Below are positions 42,655 to 52,077 of a stretch of 64,000 nt of DNA, piece after piece; position 1 is the first letter of the stretch, and every line of letters starts with the position of its first letter. The position numbers and the translations under genes are program-made. Under the pieces are notes generated by a model. That model made no database searches. It had not been told where the DNA came from and saw only the letters and a list, made by a program, of their open reading frames with translations. The stretch spans positions 1-64,000 of the forward strand of contig NZ_JWIG01000009.1 in assembly GCF_000814675.1 (NCBI RefSeq), read 5' to 3'. The DNA comes from Pseudoalteromonas distincta. Its GTDB lineage: Bacteria; Pseudomonadota; Gammaproteobacteria; Enterobacterales; Alteromonadaceae.

Positions 42655-44127
42655 ATGCTTAATCCTTTTGATATTATAATTTTTGGGGGCGGTGGTGATC
42701 TTGCGTTACGCAAATTGCTACCTGCAATGTACAGAGCATATCAAGAAGGTAACTTACCTGAAGGCTCACGTATCCTACCAACAGTGCGCGAAGAATCGAA
42801 ACGTGCTGAATACATAGAAACAGCGCATAAAGCATTACAAGAATTTTTAAGCAAAGGTGAGTTTAACGCTAAAGATTGGAAAGCGTTTTCTACTTTTTTA
42901 GTGCCAGTGGTAAGTAATGTTACAGAAGCAGACGACAACTGGGATGTGCTAAAAGGCATTTTAGATGAGCACGAAAGTACTAAGTCTCGTGTGTTTTACT
43001 TATCGCTTCCGCCTGCTGTTTACGGCACATGTTGTGAAATATTATCGACTAAAGGTTTAATTACACCTACATCACGCGTTGTTGTTGAAAAGCCAATTGG
43101 TTATTGCGGTGATTCTGCTGAAGCAATTAATGGAAAAATTGCAGAGTTTTTTAATGAAGAACAAATTTTCCGTATTGACCATTACTTAGGTAAAGAAACA
43201 GTACAAAACTTAATGGCGCTGCGTTTTTCAAACTCATTGTTTGAAAATATGTGGGATGCTAAATCTATTGATAATATTCAAATTAGCTTATCAGAAACGG
43301 TTGGCCTTGAAAGCCGCGCTGGTTTTTATGATAAAGCCGGTGCACTTCGTGACATGGTTCAAAACCACTTATTACAACTACTTTGCTTAGTTGCAATGGA
43401 GTCGCCTAATAAGCTAAACGCTAACAGCATTCGTAACGAAAAACTAAAAGTATTAGAAGCACTTCGCCCGCTTGTAGATGGTGATGTTGATGAAAATATT
43501 GTTCGTGGTCAATACGTACCAGGTGACTTAAACGGTAAAATTGTACCGGGTTACTTAGAAGAGCTAAATGAAGGTTCTAGTAAAACAGAAACGTTTGTAG
43601 CTATTCGCGCGCATATTGATAACTGGCGCTGGGCAGGTGTTCCATTTTACCTTCGTACGGGTAAACGTATGGCTAAGCGCTGTGCAGAAATTGTGGTTGA
43701 ATACAAAAAAGTATCTCACAATATCTACGAAGATAACGTGGGTAATATCGAGCCAAATCGTCTTGTTATTCGTTTGCAGCCAGAGGAAACAATTCAACTA
43801 ACGCTTATGTCTAAGCGCCTTGATAATCTTCAAATGCAACTTGAGCCAGTAACAATGAATATTGAGCTTTCACAAGCTTACAGCAATGGTTTCCACTCAG
43901 ATGCGTACAAGCGTTTAATGCTTGATGCCGCTGCTGATAACCCGTCGTTATTTATTCACCGTGATGAAGTTCGTCAAGCGTGGAAGTGGATTGATCCAAT
44001 CATCGACCGTTGGCAAGACAAAGGCAAGCCTGCGCTTTACCGTGCTGGTAGCTGGGGACCTGATGATGCTGATGAATTATTGGCAGAAAACAATCATGTA
44101 TGGTTTAACACAGGCGATAAGGTATAA
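42655..44127 (+). CDS. zwf: Glucose-6-phosphate 1-dehydrogenase
   Basis: Oxidises glucose-6-phosphate to 6-phosphogluconolactone with NAD(P)+, entering the pentose-phosphate or Entner-Doudoroff route. The 490-residue protein matches E. coli Zwf (491). IFGGGGDLALRKLLPA is the nucleotide-binding motif and RIDHYLGKETVQNL carries the catalytic His and substrate-binding residues. pgl follows after 2 bases. No HexR-type TGTAAT...ATTACA site was found in the leader. Confidence 0.98.
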   Translation: MLNPFDIIIFGGGGDLALRKLLPAMYRAYQEGNLPEGSRILPTVREESKRAEYIETAHKALQEFLSKGEFNAKDWKAFSTFLVPVVSNVTEADDNWDVLKGILDEHESTKSRVFYLSLPPAVYGTCCEILSTKGLITPTSRVVVEKPIGYCGDSAEAINGKIAEFFNEEQIFRIDHYLGKETVQNLMALRFSNSLFENMWDAKSIDNIQISLSETVGLESRAGFYDKAGALRDMVQNHLLQLLCLVAMESPNKLNANSIRNEKLKVLEALRPLVDGDVDENIVRGQYVPGDLNGKIVPGYLEELNEGSSKTETFVAIRAHIDNWRWAGVPFYLRTGKRMAKRCAEIVVEYKKVSHNIYEDNVGNIEPNRLVIRLQPEETIQLTLMSKRLDNLQMQLEPVTMNIELSQAYSNGFHSDAYKRLMLDAAADNPSLFIHRDEVRQAWKWIDPIIDRWQDKGKPALYRAGSWGPDDADELLAENNHVWFNTGDKV

Positions 44128-44129
44128 GC

Positions 44130-44840
44130 ATGGCAACACTAGTTGAAAAGTTTTTTGATGATAAAGACGCGTTAACAGCTGAGCTTTCTGCAACGCTTGA
44201 GCAATCATTACGTGATGGCATTAAAAACGATGGCCGTGCTGTATTAATGGTGTCGGGCGGCTCGTCTCCTGCGCCCGCTTATAAGCATTTATCAACACTT
44301 GATTTAGATTGGCAACACGTTGATGTTGCTATGGTTGATGAGCGTTGGGTAGACCCAAGCCATGAAAAAAGTAATGAAGCATTTATTAAAAGTACTTTAT
44401 TACAAAATCATGGTAGTGCTGCCAACTTTATTACTATGAAGAACGCTGCAGCAACGGCTCAACAGGGCGCGCAAGAGTGTGAAGCGGCTTATAGCGAGCT
44501 AAAAAGCCCATATGATGTAACTATTTTAGGTATGGGCCCAGATGGCCATACAGCGTCGTTATTCCCAAATGCAGACGGTTTGGAGCATGGTTTAACAACT
44601 GAGCAAACAGTATGTGCAATTAATGCGATACAAAGTGATGTGACGGGTAGTATTACTGAGAGAATGACATTAACTTTAAATGCCATTGCGCAATCTAAAG
44701 TGGTTAAGCTTTTAATTAGCGGTGAAGAAAAACTCGCTGTTTATAAGCAAGCAAAAGCGGGCGGCGATGTTAATGACATGCCACTACGCGCTGTGCTTAA
44801 TCACCCAAGTATCAATATTGAAGTATATTGGGCACCTTAA
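44130..44840 (+). CDS. pgl: 6-phosphogluconolactonase (DevB type)
   Basis: Hydrolyses 6-phosphogluconolactone to 6-phosphogluconate. The 236-residue protein has LMVSGGSSPAPAYKHL, MVDERWVDPSHEKSNE and LGMGPDGHTASLFP, all signatures of the NagB/DevB fold lactonases. It is 2 bases after zwf, translationally coupled, and followed by a terminator. Confidence 0.96.
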   Translation: MATLVEKFFDDKDALTAELSATLEQSLRDGIKNDGRAVLMVSGGSSPAPAYKHLSTLDLDWQHVDVAMVDERWVDPSHEKSNEAFIKSTLLQNHGSAANFITMKNAAATAQQGAQECEAAYSELKSPYDVTILGMGPDGHTASLFPNADGLEHGLTTEQTVCAINAIQSDVTGSITERMTLTLNAIAQSKVVKLLISGEEKLAVYKQAKAGGDVNDMPLRAVLNHPSINIEVYWAP

Positions 44841-44862
44841 TTTAGATGCCAATTTAATTTTT

Positions 44863-44890
44863 AAAGGCCGCTTATATAAGCGGCCTTTTT
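44863..44890 (+). terminator. Terminator of zwf-pgl
   Basis: AAAGGCCGCTTA and TAAGCGGCCTTT with a minimal loop, then TTTATTT. Confidence 0.92.
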
Positions 44891-45176
44891 TATTTGCTTA
44901 AATTTAAGCCTAAACACTGCAAAAAAATAGCTTTGAACTGTTAACCAATGTTAATGAATAACTTTGGTTTGTATTAAAATCAACCACGAAGTGTGTTGTT
45001 TTTGAACAAAGTTTATGAGTTTGAGCTGTATGTTTTTTAGCAACGTTCAGATTTAGTTAAATTTTATTTTTTCATGGTTGTTGTCATAAAAGTTTCCCTT
45101 CCTTTTTTAGCTCAAAAGCATTAGCCTAAAGGCATTAACAATGAAACATATAAATTAAAATAAACGGAGCAGTAAC
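44891..45176. other. Upstream region of the SapC-family gene
   Basis: 286 AT-rich bases with no gene recognised. CGGAG (45165-45169) before the ATG at 45177 is the ribosome binding site. No operator recognised. Confidence 0.4.
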
Positions 45177-45881
45177 ATGGCGGAGCAACAAGTACAGCCT
45201 TTACACAACGAAAAACATGCCAACACTAAAATTCAAAACGGCATCAATGTAGAATTCATGAAAACTCAACACTTAGTGCCAGTAGTTGCACATGAGTTTG
45301 CACGTGTAGCAAACGAGTTTCCAATGTCATTCGTTAAAAACAACGAAACAGGCACTTTTCAAGCAGTTGCTATGTTTGGCTTAGAGCCAGGCGAAAACCT
45401 TTTTGTAGAAGATGGTAAATGGACTGCAGCATTTGCACCTATGGCATCTACTCGTTACCCACTTGGTTTAGTTAAACACCCAGATCAAGATCAATACGGT
45501 ATCGTAATTGATGAAGCAAGTGCGCTTGTTGGTGAAGACGAAGGTAACGCATTATTTGAAAACGGCGAAGAAACAGATTACCTAAAACGTCGTAAAGAAG
45601 CGCTAGTATCATTTATTGAGTTTTCTCAAGTAACTGAAGCGTTCACTAAATTCCTTGCTGATAAAGAGCTACTAATTGCGCAAACGCTAACAGTAGACAT
45701 TAAAGGCGAGAAAAAAGACATCAACGGTATTTACCTTATCGATGAGAAAAAACTAAACGAGTTAAGCGATGCTGATTTCTTAGAGCTTCGTAAACGTGGT
45801 TACTTAGCACCAATTTACTCGTTCTTAACGTCTACTCACCAAGTAGCACGTTTAGCGCGTTTAAAAGCTAAACAAGCTTAA
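45177..45881 (+). CDS. SapC family protein
   Basis: A 234-residue protein without signal peptide. HLVPVVAHEFARVANEFPMSFVKN, LGLEPGENLF-type and RYPLGLVKH segments match the SapC family, named after a Campylobacter S-layer secretion locus; its molecular role is not settled. ALFENGEETDYLKRRKEALVSFIEFSQVTEAF is the typical helical C-terminal half. It is well expressed by appearance (strong ribosome binding site). Its likely terminator is separated from it by an inserted repeat. Confidence 0.85.
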   Translation: MAEQQVQPLHNEKHANTKIQNGINVEFMKTQHLVPVVAHEFARVANEFPMSFVKNNETGTFQAVAMFGLEPGENLFVEDGKWTAAFAPMASTRYPLGLVKHPDQDQYGIVIDEASALVGEDEGNALFENGEETDYLKRRKEALVSFIEFSQVTEAFTKFLADKELLIAQTLTVDIKGEKKDINGIYLIDEKKLNELSDADFLELRKRGYLAPIYSFLTSTHQVARLARLKAKQA

Positions 45882-45893
45882 TTATACCAATTG

Positions 45894-46045
45894 CATTAAA
45901 TTAGTGATCTATTATAGCGATAAAAAAATGGCTCAATAACAAGGCTAAAATTATGATACATAGTTGTTCTATATAAATAATTTTCAACGTAGTTAGTGAG
46001 CTATTTAATACGCTAGAATGACCATGTTTTTAATAAAATTGGTAT
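45894..46045. mobile_element. MITE-like element with ATACCAATT ends, copy 2
   Basis: A 152-base non-coding segment bounded by ATACCAATT and AATTGGTAT, with ends that match for 15 bases apart from two mismatches (ATACCAATTGCATTAA against ATACCAATTTTATTAA). The interior differs from copy 1 at 31314-31428. It sits between the SapC-family stop and its terminator. Confidence 0.6.
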
Positions 46046-46064
46046 TACAAACACGTAAAATTTT

Positions 46065-46090
46065 AAAAAGCGCCTTAAGGCGCTTTTTTT
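46065..46090 (+). terminator. Terminator after the SapC-family gene
   Basis: AAAAAGCGCC, TTAA and GGCGCTTTTTTT form a short stem with a T-run. It lies 184 bases after the stop because the repeat element lies between them. Confidence 0.88.
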
Positions 46091-46171
46091 ATGCCATTAA
46101 ACTCACTTTAGTTGAAATTAAGTCCGTAACCATTCACATTAGTTTATAACTTCCCCATAAAAGAACTCATT

Positions 46172-47203
46172 ATGAAAACACCATTATTAGCCATTTTTGC
46201 GAGCAGCCTTGTTGCTTTAAGCAATAGTGCATTAGCTGCAGAGACTCCTTTTGCCATTGCGATTCATGGTGGGGCAGGGACAATTGAAAAAGCACGATTT
46301 ACACCCGCTCAAGAAAAAGAGTATCGGGCAAAATTAACGCAAGCAGTAGAGACCGGTTATAAAGTATTACACCAAGGCGGCGAAAGCTTAGATGCGGTGA
46401 TTGCAGCAATTGCAGTATTAGAGCAATCCCCTTATTTTAATGCAGGGCGTGGAGCGGTATACACCTACGATGGCGGGCATGAGCTTGATGCATCCATAAT
46501 GGATGGTCGAAACCGTGAAGCAGGCGCAGTTTCGGGTGTAAAGCATATTGAGAGCCCAATTAACTTAGCGCGTTTGGTAATGGATAACTCTGTACACGTA
46601 ATGCTTAGTGGGCAAGGCGCTGAAGAGTTTGCTAAAGAGCAAGGTGTTGAGCTTGTCGAAAATAACTTATTTGATACCGAGCCTCGCTACAAAGCGCTTT
46701 TAAAAGCAAAACAAAAATTAGATAAAGCCAAAGCAACCAGTAAAGAGTACCAAGCCGCGCACAAAGCATTACCTAACTCTTACAAAATGGGCACGGTTGG
46801 CGCTGTGGCGCTTGATAAAAATGGTAATTTAGCGGCAGGTACATCAACAGGTGGTATGACCGCAAAACGTTATGGTCGTGTGGGGGATGCGCCGGTAATT
46901 GGGGCCGGAACATTTGCTGAAAATGAATCGTGCGCGGTATCGGCAACAGGGCATGGTGAATACTTTATTCGCTATAACGTAGCGAGCGATATATGTGCGC
47001 GAGTTAAGTACCAAGGTAAAACCATAGCCGAAGCTGGGGATGAAGTTATAAACGGTGTGCTTAAGCCTATTGGTGGCACGGGCGGTGTAATTATTATTGA
47101 TACAAAGGGTAATATTAGCTTACCGTTTAATACCTCTGGCATGTATCGGGCAAGTAAATCGAATACGCAAGCGACCTACGTGGGCATTTTTAGTGACGAA
47201 TAA
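46172..47203 (+). CDS. iaaA: Isoaspartyl peptidase / plant-type L-asparaginase
   Basis: N-terminal-nucleophile hydrolase that removes isoaspartate from peptides and hydrolyses asparagine. The 343-residue precursor has a signal peptide (cleavage after ALA, about residue 22), so it is exported. It self-cleaves before Thr208 in KMGTVGAVAL. AGRGAVYTYDG and STGGMTAKRYGRVGD-type motifs are conserved. It is longer at the N-terminus than the cytoplasmic E. coli enzyme (321) because of the signal peptide. Confidence 0.93.
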   Translation: MKTPLLAIFASSLVALSNSALAAETPFAIAIHGGAGTIEKARFTPAQEKEYRAKLTQAVETGYKVLHQGGESLDAVIAAIAVLEQSPYFNAGRGAVYTYDGGHELDASIMDGRNREAGAVSGVKHIESPINLARLVMDNSVHVMLSGQGAEEFAKEQGVELVENNLFDTEPRYKALLKAKQKLDKAKATSKEYQAAHKALPNSYKMGTVGAVALDKNGNLAAGTSTGGMTAKRYGRVGDAPVIGAGTFAENESCAVSATGHGEYFIRYNVASDICARVKYQGKTIAEAGDEVINGVLKPIGGTGGVIIIDTKGNISLPFNTSGMYRASKSNTQATYVGIFSDE

Positions 47204-47391
47204 GCCAACGTCATTTAATTTATTCAATGTAGTTAGCTCTGAAAATAATCGTTTAAAATAAATTTATTACTCACAGTTTAGTTCAATAGCAGCGTTTATA
47301 TAACAAACAACCCCGCGTTATGCATTTTGTAGGATTAACCCCAGCCGTTTAATTTGATACAATTACGGCTCTTTAACTAATTTTATAAGGT

Positions 47392-50300
47392 ATGCGGGTG
47401 GTAAACCTAGGTCAGTTGTTTGGCGAGCTAAAAACGTGCTTAAAAAAAGATCAATTCATTTTCAAAAAACGCTTACATGGCGTAAAAAAAATAACGGATG
47501 AAAACAAGCATGCCAACGCGCTTGAAAAAATAGCGGCTGATATAACCCGTAGCCAAGAATTACGCGATAAACGCTTAGCTGGCCTCCCTAAAGTGACTTA
47601 CCCTGAGCAATTGCCGGTAAGTCAAAAAAAGGAATTAATTAAAGACGCCATTGCAAATAACCAAGTGGTTATTATTGCCGGTGAGACGGGCTCAGGTAAA
47701 ACAACGCAAATACCTAAAATGTGTTTAGAGCTTGGTCGCGGTGTTGATGGTTTAATTGGTCATACGCAACCACGTCGATTAGCAGCACGAACGGTGGCTA
47801 ATCGTATTGCTGAAGAAATGAAGTGTGAACTTGGTCAGCAAGTTGGCTTTAAAATTCGTTTTAGCGATCAGGTATCTAATAATACGTATATTAAATTAAT
47901 GACCGACGGTATTTTGCTGGCTGAAATTCAGCAAGACCGTTTTTTAAATCAATACGACACGATTATTATTGATGAAGCGCATGAGCGTAGTTTAAATATT
48001 GATTTTATTTTAGGTTACTTAAAAAACCTGCTTCCAAAACGCCCTGATTTAAAAATAATAATTACCTCAGCGACTATTGATCCTGAGCGCTTTTCAAAGC
48101 ACTTTGATGATGCGCCCATTATAGAAGTATCGGGTCGTACTTTCCCTGTTGATGTGCGCTACAACCCTATTACTGATATTAATAAAGATGATATGGAAGC
48201 GGAGGGCGATCAGCTACAAGGTATTTTTGATGCCGTTGATGAGCTGTGCACTGAAGGCCCTGGCGATATTCTCATATTTTTAAATGGTGAGCGTGAAATA
48301 CGCGATACCGCAGATGCACTTAGCAAGCGTAATTTAAAACACACCGATGTATTGCCACTTTACTCGCGTTTATCTAACGCAGAGCAAAACCGTATATTTG
48401 CGCCGCATTCTCGTCGTCATATTATTTTATCGACTAACGTAGCCGAAACATCATTAACCGTGCCGGGTATTCGTTATGTAATAGACCCAGGTACTGCGCG
48501 TATAAGTCGCTACAGCTATCGTACAAAAGTACAGCGCCTACCAATAGAGCCTATATCACAAGCAAGTGCTAATCAGCGTATGGGTCGTTGTGGACGTGTT
48601 GAAGCGGGTATTTGTATTAGGTTGTACTCTGAGGATGATTTTTTATCACGTCCAGAGTTTACCGACCCTGAAATACTGCGTACTAACCTTGCGTCTGTTA
48701 TTTTACAAATGTTGGCGCTAGGGCTTGGTGATATGGCACAATTCCCGTTTGTACAAGCGCCAGATAGCCGCAATATTAATGATGGCCTAACATTGCTTGA
48801 AGAGCTACAAGCGGTAAAACCAGCTAAACGCGATAGTAAAACCAGCCTAACTCAATCGGGCAGGGAGCTTAGTCGATTACCCGTTGACCCACGTTTAGCA
48901 AAAATGGTGCTAACAGCCCATAAACTTGGCGCATTGCGTGAAGTGATTATTATTGTGGCGGCGTTGTCTATTCAAGACCCACGTGAACGCCCACAAGAAA
49001 AACGTGCTGCTGCCAATGAAAAACACGGTCGTTTTGATGATCCAGATTCTGATTTTATCGCTTTTTTAAACTTATGGAATTACCTAGAAGAGCAGCAAAG
49101 CGAGCTGACTAATAGCCAATTTAGAAAGCTGTGTCAAAAAGACTTCTTAGCCTATATGCGCCTGCGTGAATGGCAAGATATTGTTTATCAAATAAGTACT
49201 GTGTGTAACGAAATGGGCATGAAAGCAACCAGCCAAGCGGCTGATGGCGAACTTGTTCACAAAGCGTTGTTAAGCGGGATGCTAAGCCATATTGGCTTTA
49301 AAGATGAAAAACAAATATACAAAGGCGCACGTAATAGTCAGTTTCATATTTTTCCGGGTTCAGGTTTATTTAAAAAGAGCCCTAAATGGATTATGTCGGC
49401 AGAGCTGGTAGAAACCAGTAAATTATATGCCCGCACAAATGCAAAAATAGACATTAACTGGGTAGAACCATTAGCACAGCACTTAGTTAAACGTAGTTAC
49501 ACAGAACCTCATTGGGAGAAAAAGCCAGGTGCGGTAATCGCGTTTGAACAGCAAACTTTATACGGCTTACTTGTTGTAAATAAACGCCGCTGTGTTTATA
49601 GCAACATAGACCCTAAAGTGAGTCGAGAGCTTTTTGTGCGCACTGCATTAGTTGAGCAAGAACTGGGCTTAAACGAGGGCTTTTTAGCGTTTAACCGTGA
49701 GCTAATAGAAGATATTCAAGTTCTGGAAAATAAGTCACGTCGTCGTGATATTTTAGTTGATGAGCAAACGTTATTTGAGTTTTACGATAAAAAAATACCC
49801 AAAGAAATTAATAACCGCGCTGCATTTTTAAAATGGTATAAAACACAAAAACAACAAAATAAGCATTACCTACACATGACTCGTGAAGAGCTAATGCAGC
49901 ATGGTGCAAGTAATATCACTGAGTTTGACTACCCTGACACATGGCAGCAAGACAATATTATATTGCCGCTTGCTTATCATTTCGACCCAGGCCAAGCAGT
50001 TGATGGCGTTGCGGTACAAATACCAGTAGCGCTTTTAAATCAAGTACAAGAAAGTGGTTTTGACTGGCACATACCAGCATTTAGGCATGAGCTAATAAGT
50101 GGGCTTATAAAGTCATTGCCTAAATCGCTTCGTCGTAATTTTGTGCCAGCACCAAACTATGCTGATGCAGTACTGGCAGCTATTGAGCCAATGCAAGGTA
50201 GCTTAATTGATGCTTTAGCCACGCGTTTATTAAGAATGACAGGTGTGAGGGTTGATCCCGAGGCATGGGATTTAAGTGCATTAGCACCGCATTTACGATT

Positions 50301-51285
50301 ACAGTTTGAAGTACGTGATGAGAGCGATAAGTTACTTGCACGAGGACTTGATTTAGCCAAGCTCAAAGCAGAGCTGCAAGGTGAAGTAACCGAAACACTG
50401 TCTAAAGTAGCCGATAAAGGCATTGAAAAATCAGACCTAACACAATGGGACTTTGGTGAGTTACCGGCTTCATACGTTAAAAAGCAAGGTCAATATGAGA
50501 TAAAAGCATACCCTGCGCTGGTGGACAAAAAATCAGCCGCTGCAGTGGAGCTTTTTGATAGCGAAGCAAAAGCGCAGCAAGCACATAAACAAGGTTTGCG
50601 CCGTTTAGTACTATTAAATGTGCCATCGCCAATTAAGTACTTACAACAAAACTTACCGAATAAGGCAAAGCTGGGTTTGTACTTTAACCCATTTGGTAAA
50701 ATAGCTGATTTAATTGATGACTGTATTGCCGCAGGTGTTGATAGCTTATTAGTAAAACACGGTGATATACGCGACGAAAAAGCATTTGAAACAGTAAAAG
50801 AGCAAATACGCGGTGAGCTGGGCGATGCCGTTGTATCGATTGCAACGCAAGTTGAGCAAGTATTAAGTATTGCTCATGCGCTGCATAAAAAAATGAAAGG
50901 GCGCGTTGATTTAACCATGATAACCGCGCACGGCGATATTAAGTCACAGCTTGAGTCACTTATATTTAAAGGTTTTGTGAGCGCGCATGGCGCAGATAAA
51001 ATAGCGGATTTAATTCGTTATTTAAAAGCGATTCAAAAACGTTTAGAAAAGCTGCCTGTGGATCCAAATCGTGATAGGTTATGTGTACTAGAGCTAGATA
51101 AAGTTGCGCAAGAGTATAAAAAAGTAGTTAATAAAACGCCTAAAGGGTTGCCTATACCACAAGAGGTAACCGCTATTTTTTGGATGCAACAGGAGCTTAG
51201 AGTGTCGTTATTTGCTCAAACACTAGGGACGCCTTACCCAATTTCAGCCAAGCGGGTACTTAATGCGATAAAAGAGATAGAATAA
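47392..51285 (+). CDS. hrpA: ATP-dependent RNA helicase HrpA
   Basis: A DEAH-box helicase of 1297 residues (E. coli 1300) that acts in mRNA processing and ribosome-stall rescue. GETGSGKTTQ (Walker A), DEAHERS (motif II), SAT (III) and QRMGRCGR (VI) are all present. The C-terminal region has the HA2 and OB-fold domains and a long DUF3418-type extension, typical of HrpA rather than HrpB. It is a single gene; the start matches the E. coli N-terminus (FKKRLHGVKK). Confidence 0.97.
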   Translation: MRVVNLGQLFGELKTCLKKDQFIFKKRLHGVKKITDENKHANALEKIAADITRSQELRDKRLAGLPKVTYPEQLPVSQKKELIKDAIANNQVVIIAGETGSGKTTQIPKMCLELGRGVDGLIGHTQPRRLAARTVANRIAEEMKCELGQQVGFKIRFSDQVSNNTYIKLMTDGILLAEIQQDRFLNQYDTIIIDEAHERSLNIDFILGYLKNLLPKRPDLKIIITSATIDPERFSKHFDDAPIIEVSGRTFPVDVRYNPITDINKDDMEAEGDQLQGIFDAVDELCTEGPGDILIFLNGEREIRDTADALSKRNLKHTDVLPLYSRLSNAEQNRIFAPHSRRHIILSTNVAETSLTVPGIRYVIDPGTARISRYSYRTKVQRLPIEPISQASANQRMGRCGRVEAGICIRLYSEDDFLSRPEFTDPEILRTNLASVILQMLALGLGDMAQFPFVQAPDSRNINDGLTLLEELQAVKPAKRDSKTSLTQSGRELSRLPVDPRLAKMVLTAHKLGALREVIIIVAALSIQDPRERPQEKRAAANEKHGRFDDPDSDFIAFLNLWNYLEEQQSELTNSQFRKLCQKDFLAYMRLREWQDIVYQISTVCNEMGMKATSQAADGELVHKALLSGMLSHIGFKDEKQIYKGARNSQFHIFPGSGLFKKSPKWIMSAELVETSKLYARTNAKIDINWVEPLAQHLVKRSYTEPHWEKKPGAVIAFEQQTLYGLLVVNKRRCVYSNIDPKVSRELFVRTALVEQELGLNEGFLAFNRELIEDIQVLENKSRRRDILVDEQTLFEFYDKKIPKEINNRAAFLKWYKTQKQQNKHYLHMTREELMQHGASNITEFDYPDTWQQDNIILPLAYHFDPGQAVDGVAVQIPVALLNQVQESGFDWHIPAFRHELISGLIKSLPKSLRRNFVPAPNYADAVLAAIEPMQGSLIDALATRLLRMTGVRVDPEAWDLSALAPHLRLQFEVRDESDKLLARGLDLAKLKAELQGEVTETLSKVADKGIEKSDLTQWDFGELPASYVKKQGQYEIKAYPALVDKKSAAAVELFDSEAKAQQAHKQGLRRLVLLNVPSPIKYLQQNLPNKAKLGLYFNPFGKIADLIDDCIAAGVDSLLVKHGDIRDEKAFETVKEQIRGELGDAVVSIATQVEQVLSIAHALHKKMKGRVDLTMITAHGDIKSQLESLIFKGFVSAHGADKIADLIRYLKAIQKRLEKLPVDPNRDRLCVLELDKVAQEYKKVVNKTPKGLPIPQEVTAIFWMQQELRVSLFAQTLGTPYPISAKRVLNAIKEIE

Positions 51286-51360
51286 AACTTGCATTTTCTA
51301 TTAAGCTTAGTACCTTAATAGAAGGATTTATTTTTGTTTTGAAAAGGAAGCGACATAGTT

Positions 51361-51741
51361 ATGTCCTCATCGATTGAACATAAAACAAAGCGACTTTTAG
51401 TGGTAGATGACGAGTATTTTAATTTTGAAATGCTCAAAGCCGCACTAGCGTCGAAATTTGATGTTAGTTACGCAGATTCAGGGCAAAGCTGCCTTGCGTC
51501 AGCAATTGCGAGTCCGCCAGATATAATTTTGCTTGATGTTTGTATGCCTGGTCTTGATGGTTATGATACATGCCGAATGCTAAAGCACACACCTGAAACA
51601 AAAAATATTCCTGTTGTTATGGTATCGGGCCTAGAGTCCCCATCTGAAAAACAAGCAGGGTTTGATGCTGGTTGTAACGCGTATGTTGTAAAGCCATTTT
51701 CAGTGGGTGCTTTGTTGGAAGAAATTAACACGGTTGTTTAG
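51361..51741 (+). CDS. Single-domain response regulator (receiver only)
   Basis: A 126-residue CheY-like receiver with Asp59 as the phosphorylation site (LLDVCMPGLDG), the acidic pair Asp16/Asp17 in VVDDE, and Lys111 in VVKPF. The output must be through another protein, the likely one being the PilZ protein 9 bases downstream on the same strand. The cognate kinase is not adjacent; the hybrid kinase at 55500-58832 is a candidate. Confidence 0.9.
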   Translation: MSSSIEHKTKRLLVVDDEYFNFEMLKAALASKFDVSYADSGQSCLASAIASPPDIILLDVCMPGLDGYDTCRMLKHTPETKNIPVVMVSGLESPSEKQAGFDAGCNAYVVKPFSVGALLEEINTVV

Positions 51742-51750
51742 AGGTAACAT

Positions 51751-52047
51751 ATGTTTACTGATGATAAGCGAAATTTTAGACGCATGCAGATTAACACTCC
51801 TGCAAATTTAACAACGATAGAACCAATAGCGGGTTTAAGTTTTGCCGCAGAGTGCGTGGATTTAAGTGCAACAGGTTTATCAATTCATTTAGATGAATTG
51901 CTTGAACCTAATACCTTACTGACGGTGAACATTGATTCGACTCATCCAAGTATTGCGCCTTTAAATGCAACAGCAAAAGTAATACGTGCCAGCAAAGAAG
52001 ATGATGGCACGGTAACAGCAGGTCTTGAAATCATTCAGTTTAACTAA
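51751..52047 (+). CDS. PilZ-domain protein, c-di-GMP binding
   Basis: A 98-residue stand-alone PilZ domain. The c-di-GMP contacts RxxxR (RNFRR) near residues 7-11 and DLSATG (DxSxxG) near 38-43 are both intact. It follows the receiver protein by 9 bases, so the pair may link phosphorylation to c-di-GMP sensing. Its target, such as motility or polysaccharide export, is not shown by neighbours. Confidence 0.88.
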   Translation: MFTDDKRNFRRMQINTPANLTTIEPIAGLSFAAECVDLSATGLSIHLDELLEPNTLLTVNIDSTHPSIAPLNATAKVIRASKEDDGTVTAGLEIIQFN

Positions 52048-52077
52048 ATCGAATTCAGTTAAACTCAATAGTAGATA

